Origin: Glycine soja
Taxonomy: Eukaryota; Streptophyta; Magnoliopsida; Fabales; Fabaceae
Assembly (NCBI RefSeq): GCF_004193775.1
Contig: NW_021143964.1
Span: 1 to 64,000, forward strand
Reading direction: 5' to 3'
DNA length: 64,000 bases
In this document: positions 48,345-61,084 of the stretch, piece after piece
How the letters are laid out: every line of letters starts with the position of its first letter
Position numbering within the stretch: position 1 is the first letter of the stretch
The notes under the pieces: generated by a model
The model's input: the letters and a program-made list of their open reading frames with translations, nothing else
What the model was told of the DNA's origin: nothing
Database searches by the model: none
Position numbers and translations under genes: made by a program

Positions 48345-49270
48345 ACTTACAGCGTCTCGATATATTATTCGACTTAATCGGACTTCCGTGCTAAAAGTTA
48401 TGACCATTTGAATTTCTCGCGAGCTTCCGATGTTCAATTTCAAGTTTCTCGATGTATTATGCGCCTGAATTGGACTTCCGTGTGACAATTTATGACCATT
48501 TGAGTTTCTCGATAGCTTTCGTTGTTTAATTTCGAGCGTCTCGGTATATTATGCAACCGAATCAGACTTCCGTGTGGCATGTTATGCCCATTTGAATTTC
48601 TCGAGAGCATTCGGTTTTCAATTTCGAGCGTCTTGATGTATTATGCGCCTGAATCGGACTTCCTTGTGAAAAGTTATGACAATTTGAATTTCTCGAGAGC
48701 TCCCGGTTTTCAATTTAGAGCGTCTGGATATGTGATGCGCCAAAATCGGACATCCGTTTCGAAAGTTATGACCATTTGAATTTCTCGATAGCTTTCGTTG
48801 TTCTACTTACAGCGTCTCGATATATTATTCGACTTAGTCGGACTTCCGTGCTAAAAGTTATGACCATTCGAATTTCTGAAGAGCTTCCGATGTTTAATTT
48901 CAAGCATCTCGATATATTATGCGCTTGAATCGGACTTCCGTTTGAAAAGTTATGACCATTTGAATTTCTAGAGAGCATTCGTTGTTCAATTTCGAGCGTC
49001 TCGATGTATTATGCGCCTGAATCGGACTTTCGTGTGAATATTTATGACCATTTGAGTTTCTCGATAGCTTTCGTTGTTTAATTTCGAGCGTCTCGATATA
49101 TTATGCAACCGAATCAGACTTCCGTGTGGCATGTTATGACCATTTGAATTTCTCGAGAGCTTCCAGTTTTCAAGTTAGAGCGTCTCGATATGTGATGCGC
49201 CAAAATCGGACATCCGTTTCAAAAGTTATGACCATTTGAATTTCTCGATAGCTGTCGTTGTTCTACTTAC
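48345..49270 (+). repeat. 5-monomer (460-bp) spaced variant series
   Basis: The unusual monomer with ACTTACAGCGTCTCG and TTATTCGACTTA starts its marker at 48345, 48805 and 49265, exactly 460 bp apart (5 x 92); the same 460-bp step separates 42551 and 43011. Another copy lies at 50368. This indicates a short pentamer pattern, diverged between copies. Confidence 0.75.
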
Positions 49271-49685
49271 AGCGTCTCGATATATTATTCGACTTAATCC
49301 AACTTCCGTGCTATAAGTTATGACCATTTGAATTTCTCGAGAGCTTTCGATGTTCAATTTCGAGCGTCTCGATATAGTATGCGCCTGAATCGGACATCCG
49401 TGTGACAAGTTATGACCATTTGAATTTCTAGAGAGCTTTCGTTGTTCAATTTCGAGCGTCTTAATATAGTATGCGCCTGAATCAGACTTCCGTGTGACAA
49501 GTTATGACCATTTGAATTTCTCTAGAGCATTCGTTGTTCAATTTCAAGCTTCTCGATATATTATGCCCCTGAATCGGACTTCCGTGTGACAAGTTATGAC
49601 CATTTGAATTTCTCGAGAGTATTCGTTGTTTAATTTCGAGCGTCTCGATATATTATGCGCCTCAATCGGACCTCCGTGTGACAAG

Positions 49686-50270
49686 TTATGACCATTTGAG
49701 TTGCTGGAGAGTTTCCGTTGTTCAATTTCAAGCTTCTCGATATGTTATGCGCCTGAATCGGACTTCCGTTTTAAAAGTTATGACCACTTGAATTTCTCGA
49801 GAGCATTCGTTGTTCAATTTCAAGCTTCTCGATATATTATGCGCCTGATTCGGACATCCATGTGACAAGTTATGACCATTCGAATTTCTCGAGAGCATTC
49901 GTTGTTCAATTTCGAGCGTCTCGATATAGTATGCGCCTGAATCGGACTACCGTGTGACAAGTCACGACCATTTGCATTTCTCGAGAGCATTCGTGGTTCA
50001 AATCCAACCTTCTCGATATATTATGCGCCTCAATCGGACCTCCGTGTGATAATTTATGACCATTTGAATTTCCCGAGAGCAATCGTTCTTCAATTTCGAG
50101 CGTCTCGATATAGTGTGCGCCTGAATCGGACTACCGTGTGACAAGTTACGACCATTTGAATTTCTCGAGAGTATTCGTTGTTTAATTTCGAACGTCTCGA
50201 TATATTATACGCCTGAATCGGACCTCCGTGCGATATGTTATGACCATTTGAGTTTCTTGAGAGCATTCGT
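49686..50270 (+). repeat. Satellite segment, partner of 44535-45118
   Basis: Third occurrence of the CCTGATTCGGACATCC block, matching 44535-45118 over about 585 bp and ending where GAGCGTGTCGATG (45124) is replaced by CAAGCGTCTCGATGTGTGATGAG (50281). It lies only 630 bp from the orientation switch. Confidence 0.78.
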
Positions 50271-50896
50271 TGTTCAATTTCAAGCGTCTCGATGTGTGAT
50301 GAGCCAAAATCGGACATCTTTTTCAAAAGTTACGACCATTTGAATTTCTCGATAGCTTTCGTTGTTCTACTTACAGCGTCTCGATATATTATTCGACTTA
50401 ATCGGACTTCCGTGCTAAAAGTTATGACCATTTGAGTTTCTTGAGAGCTTCCGTTGTTCAATTTCAAGCTTCTCGATATATTATGCGCCTGAATCGGACT
50501 TCCGTGTGACAAGTTATGACCATTTGAATTTCTCGAGAGCATTCGCTGTTCAATTTCGAGCGTCTCGATATATTATGCGCCTGAATCAGACCTCCGTGTG
50601 ATAAGTTATGACCATTTGAATTTCTGGAGAGCGTGCGTTGTTCAATTTGTAGCGTCTCGATATATTATGCGCCTGAATCGGACTTCCGTGTGACAAGTTA
50701 TGACCATTTGAGTTTCTCGAGAGTTTCCGTTGTTCAATTTCAAGCTTCTCGATATATTATGCGCCTGAATCGGACCTCCGGGTGATAAGTTATGACCATC
50801 TGAATTTCTCGAGAGCATTCGTTTTTCAATGTCGAGCGTCTCGATATATTATGCCGCTAAATCGGACTTCCGTGTGACAAGTTATGACCATTTGAA

Positions 50897-50918
50897 TTTC
50901 CCGAGAGCTCTCAAGAAA
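50897..50918. other. Satellite orientation-switch junction (head-to-head array breakpoint)
   Basis: Left of here all satellite reads forward (...TTATGACCATTTGAATTTCCCGAGAGCT). Right of here all satellite reads as reverse complement (AGCTCTCAAGAAACGGAAG...). The junction sits on GAGAGCTCTC at 50903-50912, a perfect 10-base palindrome formed where the forward GAGAGCT meets its own complement, flanked by a further imperfect TTTC/GAAA pairing. On the right side about 25 bases expected after AGAAA (the TTCAAATGGTCATAAC portion) are missing before CGGAAGTC. No spacer or foreign sequence is present. The arms are not mirror copies: monomer variants differ on the two sides. Confidence 0.93.
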
Positions 50919-52147
50919 CGGAAGTCTGATTAAGGTGCATAATATATCGAGAAACTTGAAATTGAACAACGAAAGCTCTCAAGAAATTCAAATGGTCATA
51001 ACTTGTCACACGGAAGTCCGATTCAGGCGCATACAATATGGAGTCGCTTGAAATTGAACAACGAATTCTCATGAGAAATTAAAATGGTCATAACTTGTCA
51101 CACGGAAGTCCGATTCTGGCGCATAATATATGGAGATGCTCGAAATGTAACAACGGAAACTCTCGAGAAATTCAAATGGTCATAACTTTTATAATGGAAG
51201 TCCGATTCAGGCGCATATTATATCGAGAAGCTTGAAATTGAACAACAGAAGCTCTCGAGAAACTCAAATGGTCATAACTTGTCACACGAAGTCCGATTCA
51301 GGCGCATAATATACCGAGACGCTCGAAATTGTACAACGGAAGCTCTCGAGAAATTCAAATGGTCATAACTTATCACACGGAAGTCCGATTCATGTGCATA
51401 ATATATCGAGACGCTCAAAATTGAACAACGAATGCTCATGAGAAATTAAAATGGTCATAACTTGTCACACGGAAGTCCGATTCAGGCGCATAATATATCG
51501 AGACGCTCGAAATTGAACAACGAATGCTCTCGAGATATTCATGTGGTCATAACTTGTTACACGGAAGTCCGATTCTGACGCATAATATATCGAGACGCTC
51601 GAAATTGAACAACGCATGCTCTCCAGAAATTCAAATGGTCATAACTTGTCACATAGAAGTCCGATTCAGGCGCATAATATATGGAGACGCTCGAAATTGA
51701 ACAATGGAAGCTCTCGAGAAATTCAAATGGCCATAACTTTTAAAATGGAAGTCCGATTCAGGCGCATAATATATCAAGAAGCTTGAAATTGAACAATAGA
51801 AGCTCTCGAGAAATTCAAATGGTCATAACTTGTCACACGAAGTCCGATTCAGGCGCATAATATACCGAGACGCTCGAAATTGAACAACGGAAGCTCTCGA
51901 GAAATTCAAATGGTCATAACTTGTCACACGGAGGTCCGATTCCGGCGGATACTATATGGAGACGCTTGAAATTGAACAACGAATGCTCATGAGAAATTCA
52001 AATGGTCATAACTTTTTAAATGGAAGTCCGATTCAGGTGCATACTATGTGGAGACGCCCGAAATTGAACAACGGAAGCTATCGAGAAATTCAAATGGTCA
52101 TAACTTTTCAAATGGAAGTCCGATTAAGGTGCATAATATATCGAGAA

Positions 52148-52970
52148 GCTTGAAATTGAACAACGAATTCTCATGAGAAATTAAAATGGTCATAACTTGT
52201 CACACGGAACTCCGATTCAGGCGCAAAATATATGGAGACGCTCGAAATTGAACAATGGAAGCTCTCGAGAAATTCAAATGGTCATAACTTATCACACGGA
52301 ATTCCGATTCAGGCGCATAATATATCGAGACGCTCGGAGTTGAATACCGGAAGCTCTCGAGATATTCAAATGGTCATAACTTGTCACACGGAGGTCCGAT
52401 TCCGGCGGATACTATATGGAGACGCTTGAAATTGAACAGCGAATGCTCATGAGAAATTCAAATGGTCATAACTTTTCAAATGGAAGTCCGATTCAGGTGC
52501 ATACTATGTGGAGACGCCCGAAATTGAACAACGGAAGCTATCGAGAAAATCAAAAGGTCATAACTTTTCAAACGGAAGTCCGATTAAGGTGCATAATATA
52601 TCGAGAAGCTTAAAATTGAACAACGAAAGCTGTTGAGAAATTCAAATGGTCAGAACTTATCACACGGAAGTCCGATTCAGGCGCATAATATATCGAGAAG
52701 CTTGAAATTGAACAACGAATGCTCATGAGAAATTAAAATGGTCATAACTTGTCACACGGATGTCCGATTCAGGCGCATAATATATGGAGACGCTCGAAAT
52801 TGTACAACGCAAGCTCTCGAGAAATTCAAATGGTCTTAACTTTTCAAATAGAAGTCCGATTCATGCGCATAATATATCGAAACGCTCGAAATTGAACAAC
52901 GGAAGCTCACGACAAATTCCATAGGTCATAACTTATCAAAGGGAAGTCCGATTCAGGCGCATAATATATC
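52148..52970 (-). repeat. Reverse-arm satellite segment, copy 1 (partner 54444-55266)
   Basis: The offset is 2296 bp, near 25 monomers (2300). Shared ordered variants: GAATTCTCATGAG, AGTTGAATACCGGAAGC, CCGGCGGATACTATATGG (TGGCGGATAC at 54690), GCATACTATGTGGAGACGCCCG, GCTGTTGAGAAATTC, GGTCAGAAC, CACACGGATGTCC, and AATTCCATAGG (52917/55213 anchor). Point differences include TCGGAGTTGAATACC against TTGAAGTTGAATACC. Confidence 0.8.
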
Positions 52971-54443
52971 GAGAAGCTTGAAATTGAACAACAGAAGCTC
53001 TCGAGAAATTCAAATGGTCATAACTTGTCACACGAAGTCCAATTCAGGCGCATAATATACCGAGACGCTCGAAATTGAACAACGGAAGCTCTCGAGAAAT
53101 TAAAATGGTCATAACTTGTCACACAGAAGTCCGATTCAGGCGCATAATATATGGAGACCCTCGAAAATGAACAATGGAAGCTCTCGAGAAATTCAAATCG
53201 TCATAACTTGTCAAATGGAAGTCCGATTCAGGCGCATAATATATCGAGAAGCTTGAAATTGAACAATGGAAGCTCTCGAGAAATTCAAATGGTCATAACT
53301 TGTCACACGAAGTCCGATTCAGGCGCATAATATACCGAGACGCTCGAAATTGAACAACGGAAGCTCTCGAGAAATTCAAATGGTCATAACTTTTCAAATG
53401 GAGGTCCGATTCCGGCGGATACTATATAGAGACGCTTGAAATTGAACAACGAATTCTCATGAGAAATTAAAATGGTTATAACTTATCACACGGAAGTTCG
53501 ATTCAGGCGCATAATATATGGAGACGCTCGAAATTGAACAATGGAAGCTCTCGAGAAATTCAAATGGTCATAACTTATCACAGGGAAGTCCGATTCAGGC
53601 GCATAATATATGGAGACGCTCGAAATTGAAAAACGGAAGCTCTCGAAAATTCAAATGGTCATAACTTTTCAAATGGAAGTCCGATTCAGATGCATACTAT
53701 GTGGAGACGCTCGAAATTGAACAACGAAAACTCTCGAGAAATTCAAATGGTCATAACTTGTCACACAAAAGTCCGATTCAGGCGCATAATATATGGAGAT
53801 GATCGAAATTGAACAACAGACGCTCTCGAGAATTTCAAATGGTCATAACTTTTCAAACGGAAGTCCGATTAAGGTGCATAATATATCGAGAAGCTTGAAA
53901 TTGAACTACGGAAGCTGTTGAGAAATTCAAATGGTCAGAACTAATCACACGGAAGTCCGATTCAGGCGCATAATATATCGAGACGCTAGAAATTGAACAA
54001 CGGAAGCTCTCGAGAAATTCAAATGGACATAACTTTTTAAATGGAAGTCCGATTCAGGCGCATAATATATGGAGACCCTTGAAATTGAACAATGGAAGCT
54101 CTCGAGAAATTCAAATGGTCATAACTTTTCAAATGGAAGTCCGATTCAGGCGCATAATATATGGAGACGCTTGAAATTGAACAATGGAAGCTCTCGAGAA
54201 ATTCAAATGGTCATAACTTTTCAAATGGAAGTCCGATTCAGGCGCATAATATATCGAGAAGCTTGAAATTGAACAACAGAAGCTCTCGAGAAATTCAAAT
54301 GGTCATAACTTGTCACACGAAGTCCGATTCAGGCGCATAATATACCGAGACGCTCGAAATTGAACAACGGAAGCTCTCGAGAAATCCAAATGGTCATAAC
54401 TTGTCACACGGAGGTCTGATTCCGGCGGATACTATATGGAGAC

Positions 54444-55266
54444 GCTTGAAATTGAACAACGAATTCTCATGAGAAATTAAAATGGTCATAACTTGTCACA
54501 CGGAAGTCCGATTCAGGCGCATAATATATGGAGACGCTCGAAATTGAACAATGGAAGCTCTCGAGAATTTCAAATGGTCATAACTTATCACACGGAATTA
54601 CGATTCAGGCGCATAATATATCGAGACGCTTGAAGTTGAATACCGGAAGCTCTCGAGATATTCAAATGGTGATAACTTGTCACACGGAGGTCCGATTCTG
54701 GCGGATACTATATGGAGACGCTTGAAATTGAACAACGAATGCTCATGAGAAATTCAAATGGTCATAACTTTTCAAATGGAAGTCCGATTCAAGTGCATAC
54801 TATGTGGAGACGCCCGAAATTGAACAACGGAAGCTATCGAGAAATTCAGATGGTCATAACTTTTCAAACGAAAGTCCGATTAAGGTGCATAATATATCGA
54901 GAAGCTTGAAATTGAACAACGAAAGCTGTTGAGAAATTCAAATGGTCAGAACTTATCACACGGAAGTCCGATTCAGGCGCATAATATATCGAGAAGCTTG
55001 AAATTGAACAACGAATGCTCATGAGAAATTAAAATGGTCATAACTTGTCACACGGATGTCCGATTCAGGCGCATAATATATGGAGACTCTCGAAATTGAA
55101 CAACGCAAGCTCTCGAGAAATTCAAATGGTCATAACTTTTCAAATAGAAGTCTGATTCATGCGCATAATATATCGAGACGCTCAAAATTGAACAACGGAA
55201 GCTCTCGAGAAATTCCATAGGTCATAACTTTTCAAAGGGAAGTCCGATTCTGGCGCATTATATATC
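54444..55266 (-). repeat. Reverse-arm satellite segment, copy 2 (partner 52148-52970)
   Basis: Second copy of the segment at 52148-52970. Its distal half overlaps the start of the larger 6056-bp-offset duplication. Related partial copies of the AATTCCATAGG neighbourhood recur near 56039, 58430, 59990, 61269 and 62095; the 56039 and 62095 copies lack one monomer (GCAAGCTCTCGAGAAATTCC is continuous there). Confidence 0.78.
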
Positions 55267-57944
55267 GAGAATCTTGAAATTGAACAACAAAAGCTCTCGA
55301 GAATTTAAAATGGTCATAACTTGTCACACGAAAGTCCGATTCAGGCGCATAATATATGGAGACCCTCGAAATTGAACAATGGAAGCTCTCGAGAAATTCA
55401 AATGGTCATAACTTTTCAAATGGATGTCCGATTCAGGCGCATAATATATCGAGAAGCTTGAAATTGAACAATAGAAGCTCTCGAGAAATTCAAATGGTCA
55501 TAACTTGTCACACGAAGTCCGATTCAGGCGCATAATATACCGAGAAGCTCGAAATTGAACAACGGAAGATCTCGAGAATTCAAATGGTCATAACTTATCA
55601 CACGGAAGTCCGATTCAGGCGCATAATATACGGAGACGCTCGAAATTGAACAACGGAAGCTCTCGAGAAGTTCAAATGGTCATAACTTTTCAAATCGAGG
55701 TCCGATTCCGGCGGATACTATATGGAGACGCTTGAAATTGAACAACGAATTCTCATGAGAAATTAAAATGGTTATAACTTGTCACACGGAAGTCCGATTC
55801 AGGCGCATAATATATCGAGAAGCTTGAAATTGAACAACGAAAGCTGTTGAGAAATTCAAATGGTCAGAACTTATCACACGGAAGTCCGATTCAGGCGCAT
55901 AATATATCGAGAAGCTTGAAATTGAACAACGAATGCTCATGAGAAATTAAAATGGTCATAACTTGTCACACGGATGTCCGATTCAGGCGCATAATATATG
56001 GAGACTCTCGAAATTGAACAACGCAAGCTCTCGAGAAATTCCATAGGTCATAACTTTTCAAAGGAAGTCCGATTCTGGCGCATTATATATCGAGAAGCTT
56101 GAAATTGCACAACAAAAGCTCTAGAGAATTTAAAATGGTCATAACTTGTCACACGAAAGTCCGATTCAGGCGCATAATATATGGAGACCCTCGAAATTGA
56201 ACAATGGAAGCTCTCGAGAAATTCAAATGGTCATAACTTTTCAAATGGAAGTCTGATTCAGGCGCATAATATATCGAGAAGCTTGAAATTGAACAACAGA
56301 AGCTCTCGAGAAATTCAAATTGTCATAACTTGTCACACGAAGTCCGATTCAGGCGCATAATATATCGAGACGCTAGAAATTGAACAACGGAAGCTCTCGA
56401 GAAATTCAAATGGTCATAACTTTTCAAATGGAAGTCCGATTCAGGCGCATAATATACCGAGACGCTCGAAATTGAACAACGGAAGCTCTCGAGAATTCAA
56501 ATGGTCATAAATTATCACACGGAAGTTTGATTCAGGCGCATAATATACAGAGACGCTCGAAATTGAACAACGGAAGCTCTCGAGAAGTTCAAATGGTCAT
56601 AACTTTTCAAATGGAGGTCCGATTCCGGCGGATACTATATGGAGACGCTTGAAATTGAACAACGAATTCTCATGAGAAATTAAAATGGTTATAACTTGTC
56701 ACACGGAAGTCCGATTCAGGCGCATAATATATGGAGACGCTCGAAATTGAACAACGGAAGCTCTCGAGAAATTCAAATGGTCATAACTTTTCAAATGGAA
56801 GTCCGATTCAGGGGCATAATATATCGAGAAGCTTGAAATTGAACAACGGAAGCTCTCGAGAAATTCAAATGGTCATAACTTGTCACACGGAAGTCCGATT
56901 CAGGCGCATAATATACCGACACGCTCGAAATTGAACAATGAATGCTCTGAGAAATTAAAATCGTCATCACTTGTCACACGGAAGTCCGATTCAGGCGCAT
57001 AATATATGGAGACGGTCGAAGTTGAACAACGAAAGCTGTCGAGAAATTCAAATGGTCATAACTATTCACACGGAAGTCCGATTCAGGCGCATATTATACG
57101 GAGACGAACGAAATTGAACAACGGACGCTCTCGAGAATTTCAAATGGTCATAACTTTTCAAACGGAAGTCAGATTAAGGTGCATAATATATCGAGAAGCT
57201 TGAAATTGAACTACAGAAGCTGTTGAGATATTCAAATGGTCAGAACTTATCACACGGAAGTCCGATTCAGGCGCATAATATATGGAGACGCTTGAAATTG
57301 AACAACGAATTCTCATGAGAAATTAAAATGGTTATAACTTGTCACACGGAAGTCCGATTCAGGCGCATAATATATGGAGACGCTCGAAATTGAACATCGA
57401 ATGCTCTCGAGAAATTCAAATGGTCATAACTTTTCAAATGGAAGTCCGATTCAGGTGCATACTTTGTGGAGACGCTCGAAATTGAACAACGGAAGCTCTC
57501 GAGAAATTCAAATGGTCATAACTTATCACACGAAGTCCGATTCAGGCGCATAATATACCGAGACGCTCGAAATTGAACAACGGAAGCTCTCGAGAAATTC
57601 AAATGGTCATAACTTGTCACACGGAGGTCCGATTCCGGCGGATACTATATGGAGACCCTTGAAATTGAACAACGAATTCTCATGAGAAATTAAAATGGTC
57701 ATAACTTGTCACACGGAAGTCCGATTCAGGCGTATAATATATGGAGACGCTCGAAATTGAACAACGGAAGCTTTGAGAAATTCAAATGGTCATAACTTAT
57801 CACACGAAAGTCCGATTCAGGCGCATAATATATCGACACGCTCGAAGTTGAACAACGGAAGCTCACAAGATATTCAAATGGTCATAACTTGTCACACGGA
57901 GGTCCGATTCCGGCGGATACTATATGGAGACGCTTGAAATTGAA
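55029..57944 (-). repeat. Large duplication, copy 1 (partner 61085-64000, offset 6056 bp)
   Basis: From AGAAATTAAAATGG at 55029 to TTGAAATTGAA at 57944 the text matches 61085-64000 at a constant offset of 6056 bp. Spot checks found no difference: TGGAGACTCTCG 55080/61136, ATGGATGTCCG near 55425/61481, GGAAGTTTGATTC near 56521/62577, GGAGACGGTCGAAGTTG 57008/63064. Even odd lesions are shared (AAAGGAAGTCC, TATACAGAGACG, GAGACGAACG). A 6056-bp unit containing the 57875-60713 pair may therefore be repeating. Confidence 0.9.
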
Positions 57945-59434
57945 CAACGAATGCTCATGAGAAATTCAAATGGTCATAACTTATCAAATGGAAGTCCGAT
58001 TCAGGTGTATACTATGTGGAGACGCCCGAAATTGAACAACGGAAGCTATCGAGAAATTCAAATGGTCATAACTTTTCAAACGGAAGTCCGATTAAGGTGC
58101 ATAATATATCGAGAAGCTTGAAATTCAATACCGAAAGCTGTTGAGAAATTCAAATGGTCAGAACTTATCACACGGAAGTCTGATTCAGGCGCATAATATA
58201 TCGAGAAGCTTGAAATTGAACAATGAATGCTCATGAGAAATTAAAATGGTCATAACTTGTCACACGGATGTCCGATTCAGGCGCATAATATATGGAGACG
58301 CTCAAAATTGAACAACGCAAGCTCTCGAGAAATTCAAATGGTCATAACTTTTCAAATAGAAGTCTGATTCATGCGCATAATATATCGAGACGCTCAAAAT
58401 TGAACAACAGAAGCTCTCGAGAAATTCCATAGGTCATAACTTTTCATAGGGAAGTCCGATTCAGGCGCATAATATATCGAGAAGCTTGAAATTGAACAAC
58501 AGAAGCTCTCGAGAAATTCAAATGGTCATAACTTGTCACACGAAGTCCAATTCAGGCGCATAATATACCGAGACGCTCGAAATTGAACAACGGAAGCTCT
58601 CGAGAAATTAAAATGGTCATAACTTGTCACACGGAAGTCCGATTCAGGCGCATAATATATGGAGACCCTCGAAATTGAACAATGGAAGCTCTCGAGAAAT
58701 TCAAATGGTCATAACTTTTCAAATGGAAGTCCGATTCAGGCACATAATATATCGAGAAGCTTGAAATTGAACAATAGAAGCTTTCGAGAAATTCAAATGG
58801 TCATAACTTGTCACACGAAGTCCGATTCAGGTGCATAATATACCGAGACGCTCGAAATTGAACAACGGAAGCTCTCGAGAATTCAAATGGTCATAACTTA
58901 TCACACGGAAGTCCGATTCAGGCGCATAATATACGAAGACGCTCGAAATTGAACAACGGAAGCTCTCGAGTAGTTCAAATGGTCATAACTTTTCAAATGG
59001 AGGTCCGATTCCGGCGGATACTATATGGAGACGCTTGAAATTGAACAACGAATTCTCCTGAGAAATTAAAATGGTTATAACTTGTCACACGGAAGTCCGA
59101 TTCAGGCGCATAATATATGGAGACGCTCGAAATTGAACAACGGAAGCTCTCGAGAAATTCAAATGGTGATAACTTATCACACGGATGTCCGATTCAGGCG
59201 CATAATATATGGAAGCGCTCGAAATTGAACAACGGAAGCTCTCGAGAAATTCAAATGGTCATAACTTTTCAAATGGAAGTCCGATTCAGGCGCATAATAT
59301 ATCGAGAAGCTTGAAATTGAACAATAGAAGCTCTCGAGAAATTCAAATGGTCATAACTTGTCACACGAAGTCCGATTCAGGCGCATAATATACCGAGACG
59401 CTCGAAATTGAACAACGGAAGCTCTCGAGAAATT
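57875..59434 (-). repeat. 1560-bp reverse-arm unit, copy 1
   Basis: This begins within AATGGTCATAACTTGTCACACGGAGG and includes GGTGTATACTATGTGG, AATTCAATACCGAAAGC, TTTTCATAGGGAAG, CACACGAAGTCCAATTC, ATATACGAAGACG, CTCGAGTAGTTC and ATATGGAAGCGC. 1560 is 17 monomers minus four bases. The same ordered variants recur immediately downstream. Confidence 0.87.
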
Positions 59435-60713
59435 CAAATGGTCATAACTTGTCACACGGAGGTCCGATTCCGGCGGATACTATATGGAGACGCTTGAAAT
59501 TGAACAACGAATGCTCATGAGAAATTCAAATGGTCATAACTTATCAAATGGAAGTCCGATTCAGGTGTATACTATGTGGAGACGCCCGAAATTGAACAAC
59601 GGAAGCTATCGAGAAATTCAAATGGTCATAACTTTTCAAACGGAAGTCCGATTAAGGTGCATAATATATCGAGAAGCTTGAAATTCAATACCGAAAGCTG
59701 TTGAGAAATTCAAATGGTCAGAACTTATCACACGGAAGTCTGATTCAGGCGCATAATATATCGAGAAGCTTGAAATTGAACAATGAATGCTCATGAGAAA
59801 TTAAAATGGTCATAACTTGTCACACGGATGTCCGATTCAGGCGCATAATATATGGAGACGCTCAAAATTGAACAACGCAAGCTCTCGAGAAATTCAAATG
59901 GTCATAACTTTTCAAATAGAAGTCTGATTCATGCGCATAATATATCGAGACGCTCAAAATTGAACAACAGAAGCTCTCGAGAAATTCCATAGGTCATAAC
60001 TTTTCATAGGGAAGTCCGATTCAGGCGCATAATATATCGAGAAGCTTGAAATTGAACAACAGAAGCTCTCGAGAAATTCAAATGGTCATAACTTGTCACA
60101 CGAAGTCCAATTCAGGCGCATAATATACCGAGACGCTCGAAATTGAACAACGGAAGCTCTCGAGAATTCAAATGGTCATAACTTATCACACGGAAGTCCG
60201 ATTCAGGCGCATAATATACGAAGACGCTCGAAATTGAACAACGGAAGCTCTCGAGTAGTTCAAATGGTCATAACTTTTCAAATGGAGGTCCGATTCCGGC
60301 GGATACTATATGGAGACGCTTGAAATTGAACAACGAATTCTCCTGAGAAATTAAAATGGTTATAACTTGTCACACGGAAGTCCGATTCAGGCGCATAATA
60401 TATGGAGACGCTCGAAATTGAACAACGGAAGCTCTCGAGAAATTCAAATGGTGATAACTTATCACACGGATGTCCGATTCAGGCGCATAATATATGGAAG
60501 CGCTCGAAATTGAACAACGGAAGCTCTCGAGAAATTCAAATGGTCATAACTTTTCAAATGGAAGTCCGATTCAGGCGCATAATATATCGAGAAGCTTGAA
60601 ATTGAACAATAGAAGCTCTCGAGAAATTCAAATGGTCATAACTTGTCACACGAAGTCCGATTCAGGCGCATAATATACCGAGACGCTCGAAATTGAACAA
60701 TGGAAGCTCTCGA
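59435..60713 (-). repeat. 1560-bp reverse-arm unit, copy 2, with a 275-bp internal deletion
   Basis: The offset to copy 1 is 1560 bp up to about 60153 (CAATACCGAAAGC 58126/59686; CGAAGTCCAATTC 58540/60100) and 1285 bp after it (ATATACGAAGACG; frames 59117/60402). The 275 missing bases correspond to about 58593-58867 of copy 1, three monomers, and the join is seamless at GGAAGCTCTCGAGAA. This is unequal exchange between monomers in register. Confidence 0.87.
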
Positions 60714-61084
60714 GAATTCAAATGGTCATAACTTATCACACGGAAGTCTGATTCAGGCGCATAATATACGGAGACGCTCGAAATTGAACAACGGAAGCTC
60801 TCGAGAAGTTCAAATGGTCATAACTTTTCAAATGGAGGTCCGATTCCGGCGGATACTATATGGAGACGCTTGAAATTGAACAACGAATTCTCATGAGAAA
60901 TTAAATTGGTTATAACTTGTCACACGGAAGTCCGATTCAGGCGCATAGTATATGGAGACGCTCGAAATTGAACAACGGAAGCTCTCGAGAAATTCAAATG
61001 GTCATAACTTATCACACGGAAGTCCGATTCAGGCGCATAATATATGGAGATGCTCGAAATTGAACAACGGAAGCTCTCGAGAAA

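Larger units (their letters stand above)
40474..50902 (+). repeat. Satellite array, mixed forward block up to the orientation switch
   Basis: Head-to-tail 92-bp monomers, irregularly ordered, with several monomer types: GATATGTGATGCGCCAAAATCGG, GCAACTGAATCAGAC, GTTCTACTTACAGCG with TTATTCGACTTAATC, GTTGCTGGAGAG, and CATATGAAT. Short multi-monomer duplications within it are listed separately. Some units lack a base or two (GAATTTTTGAGAGC at 43261). No gene or non-satellite insert seen. Confidence 0.9.

Noticed and set aside
50581..51200. Large perfect hairpin (mirror duplication) centred on the orientation switch
   Set aside because: Beyond the 10-bp palindrome and a few flanking bases, the monomer variants of the two arms do not match as mirror copies.
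52416..52613. Series of MET-initiated 65-67 aa frames on the + strand after 51 kb as a tandem gene array
   Set aside because: They start at ATGGAGAC in the satellite variant ATATATGGAGAC and are the same reverse-complement frame seen in the left arm. They change strand with the array because the array is inverted.
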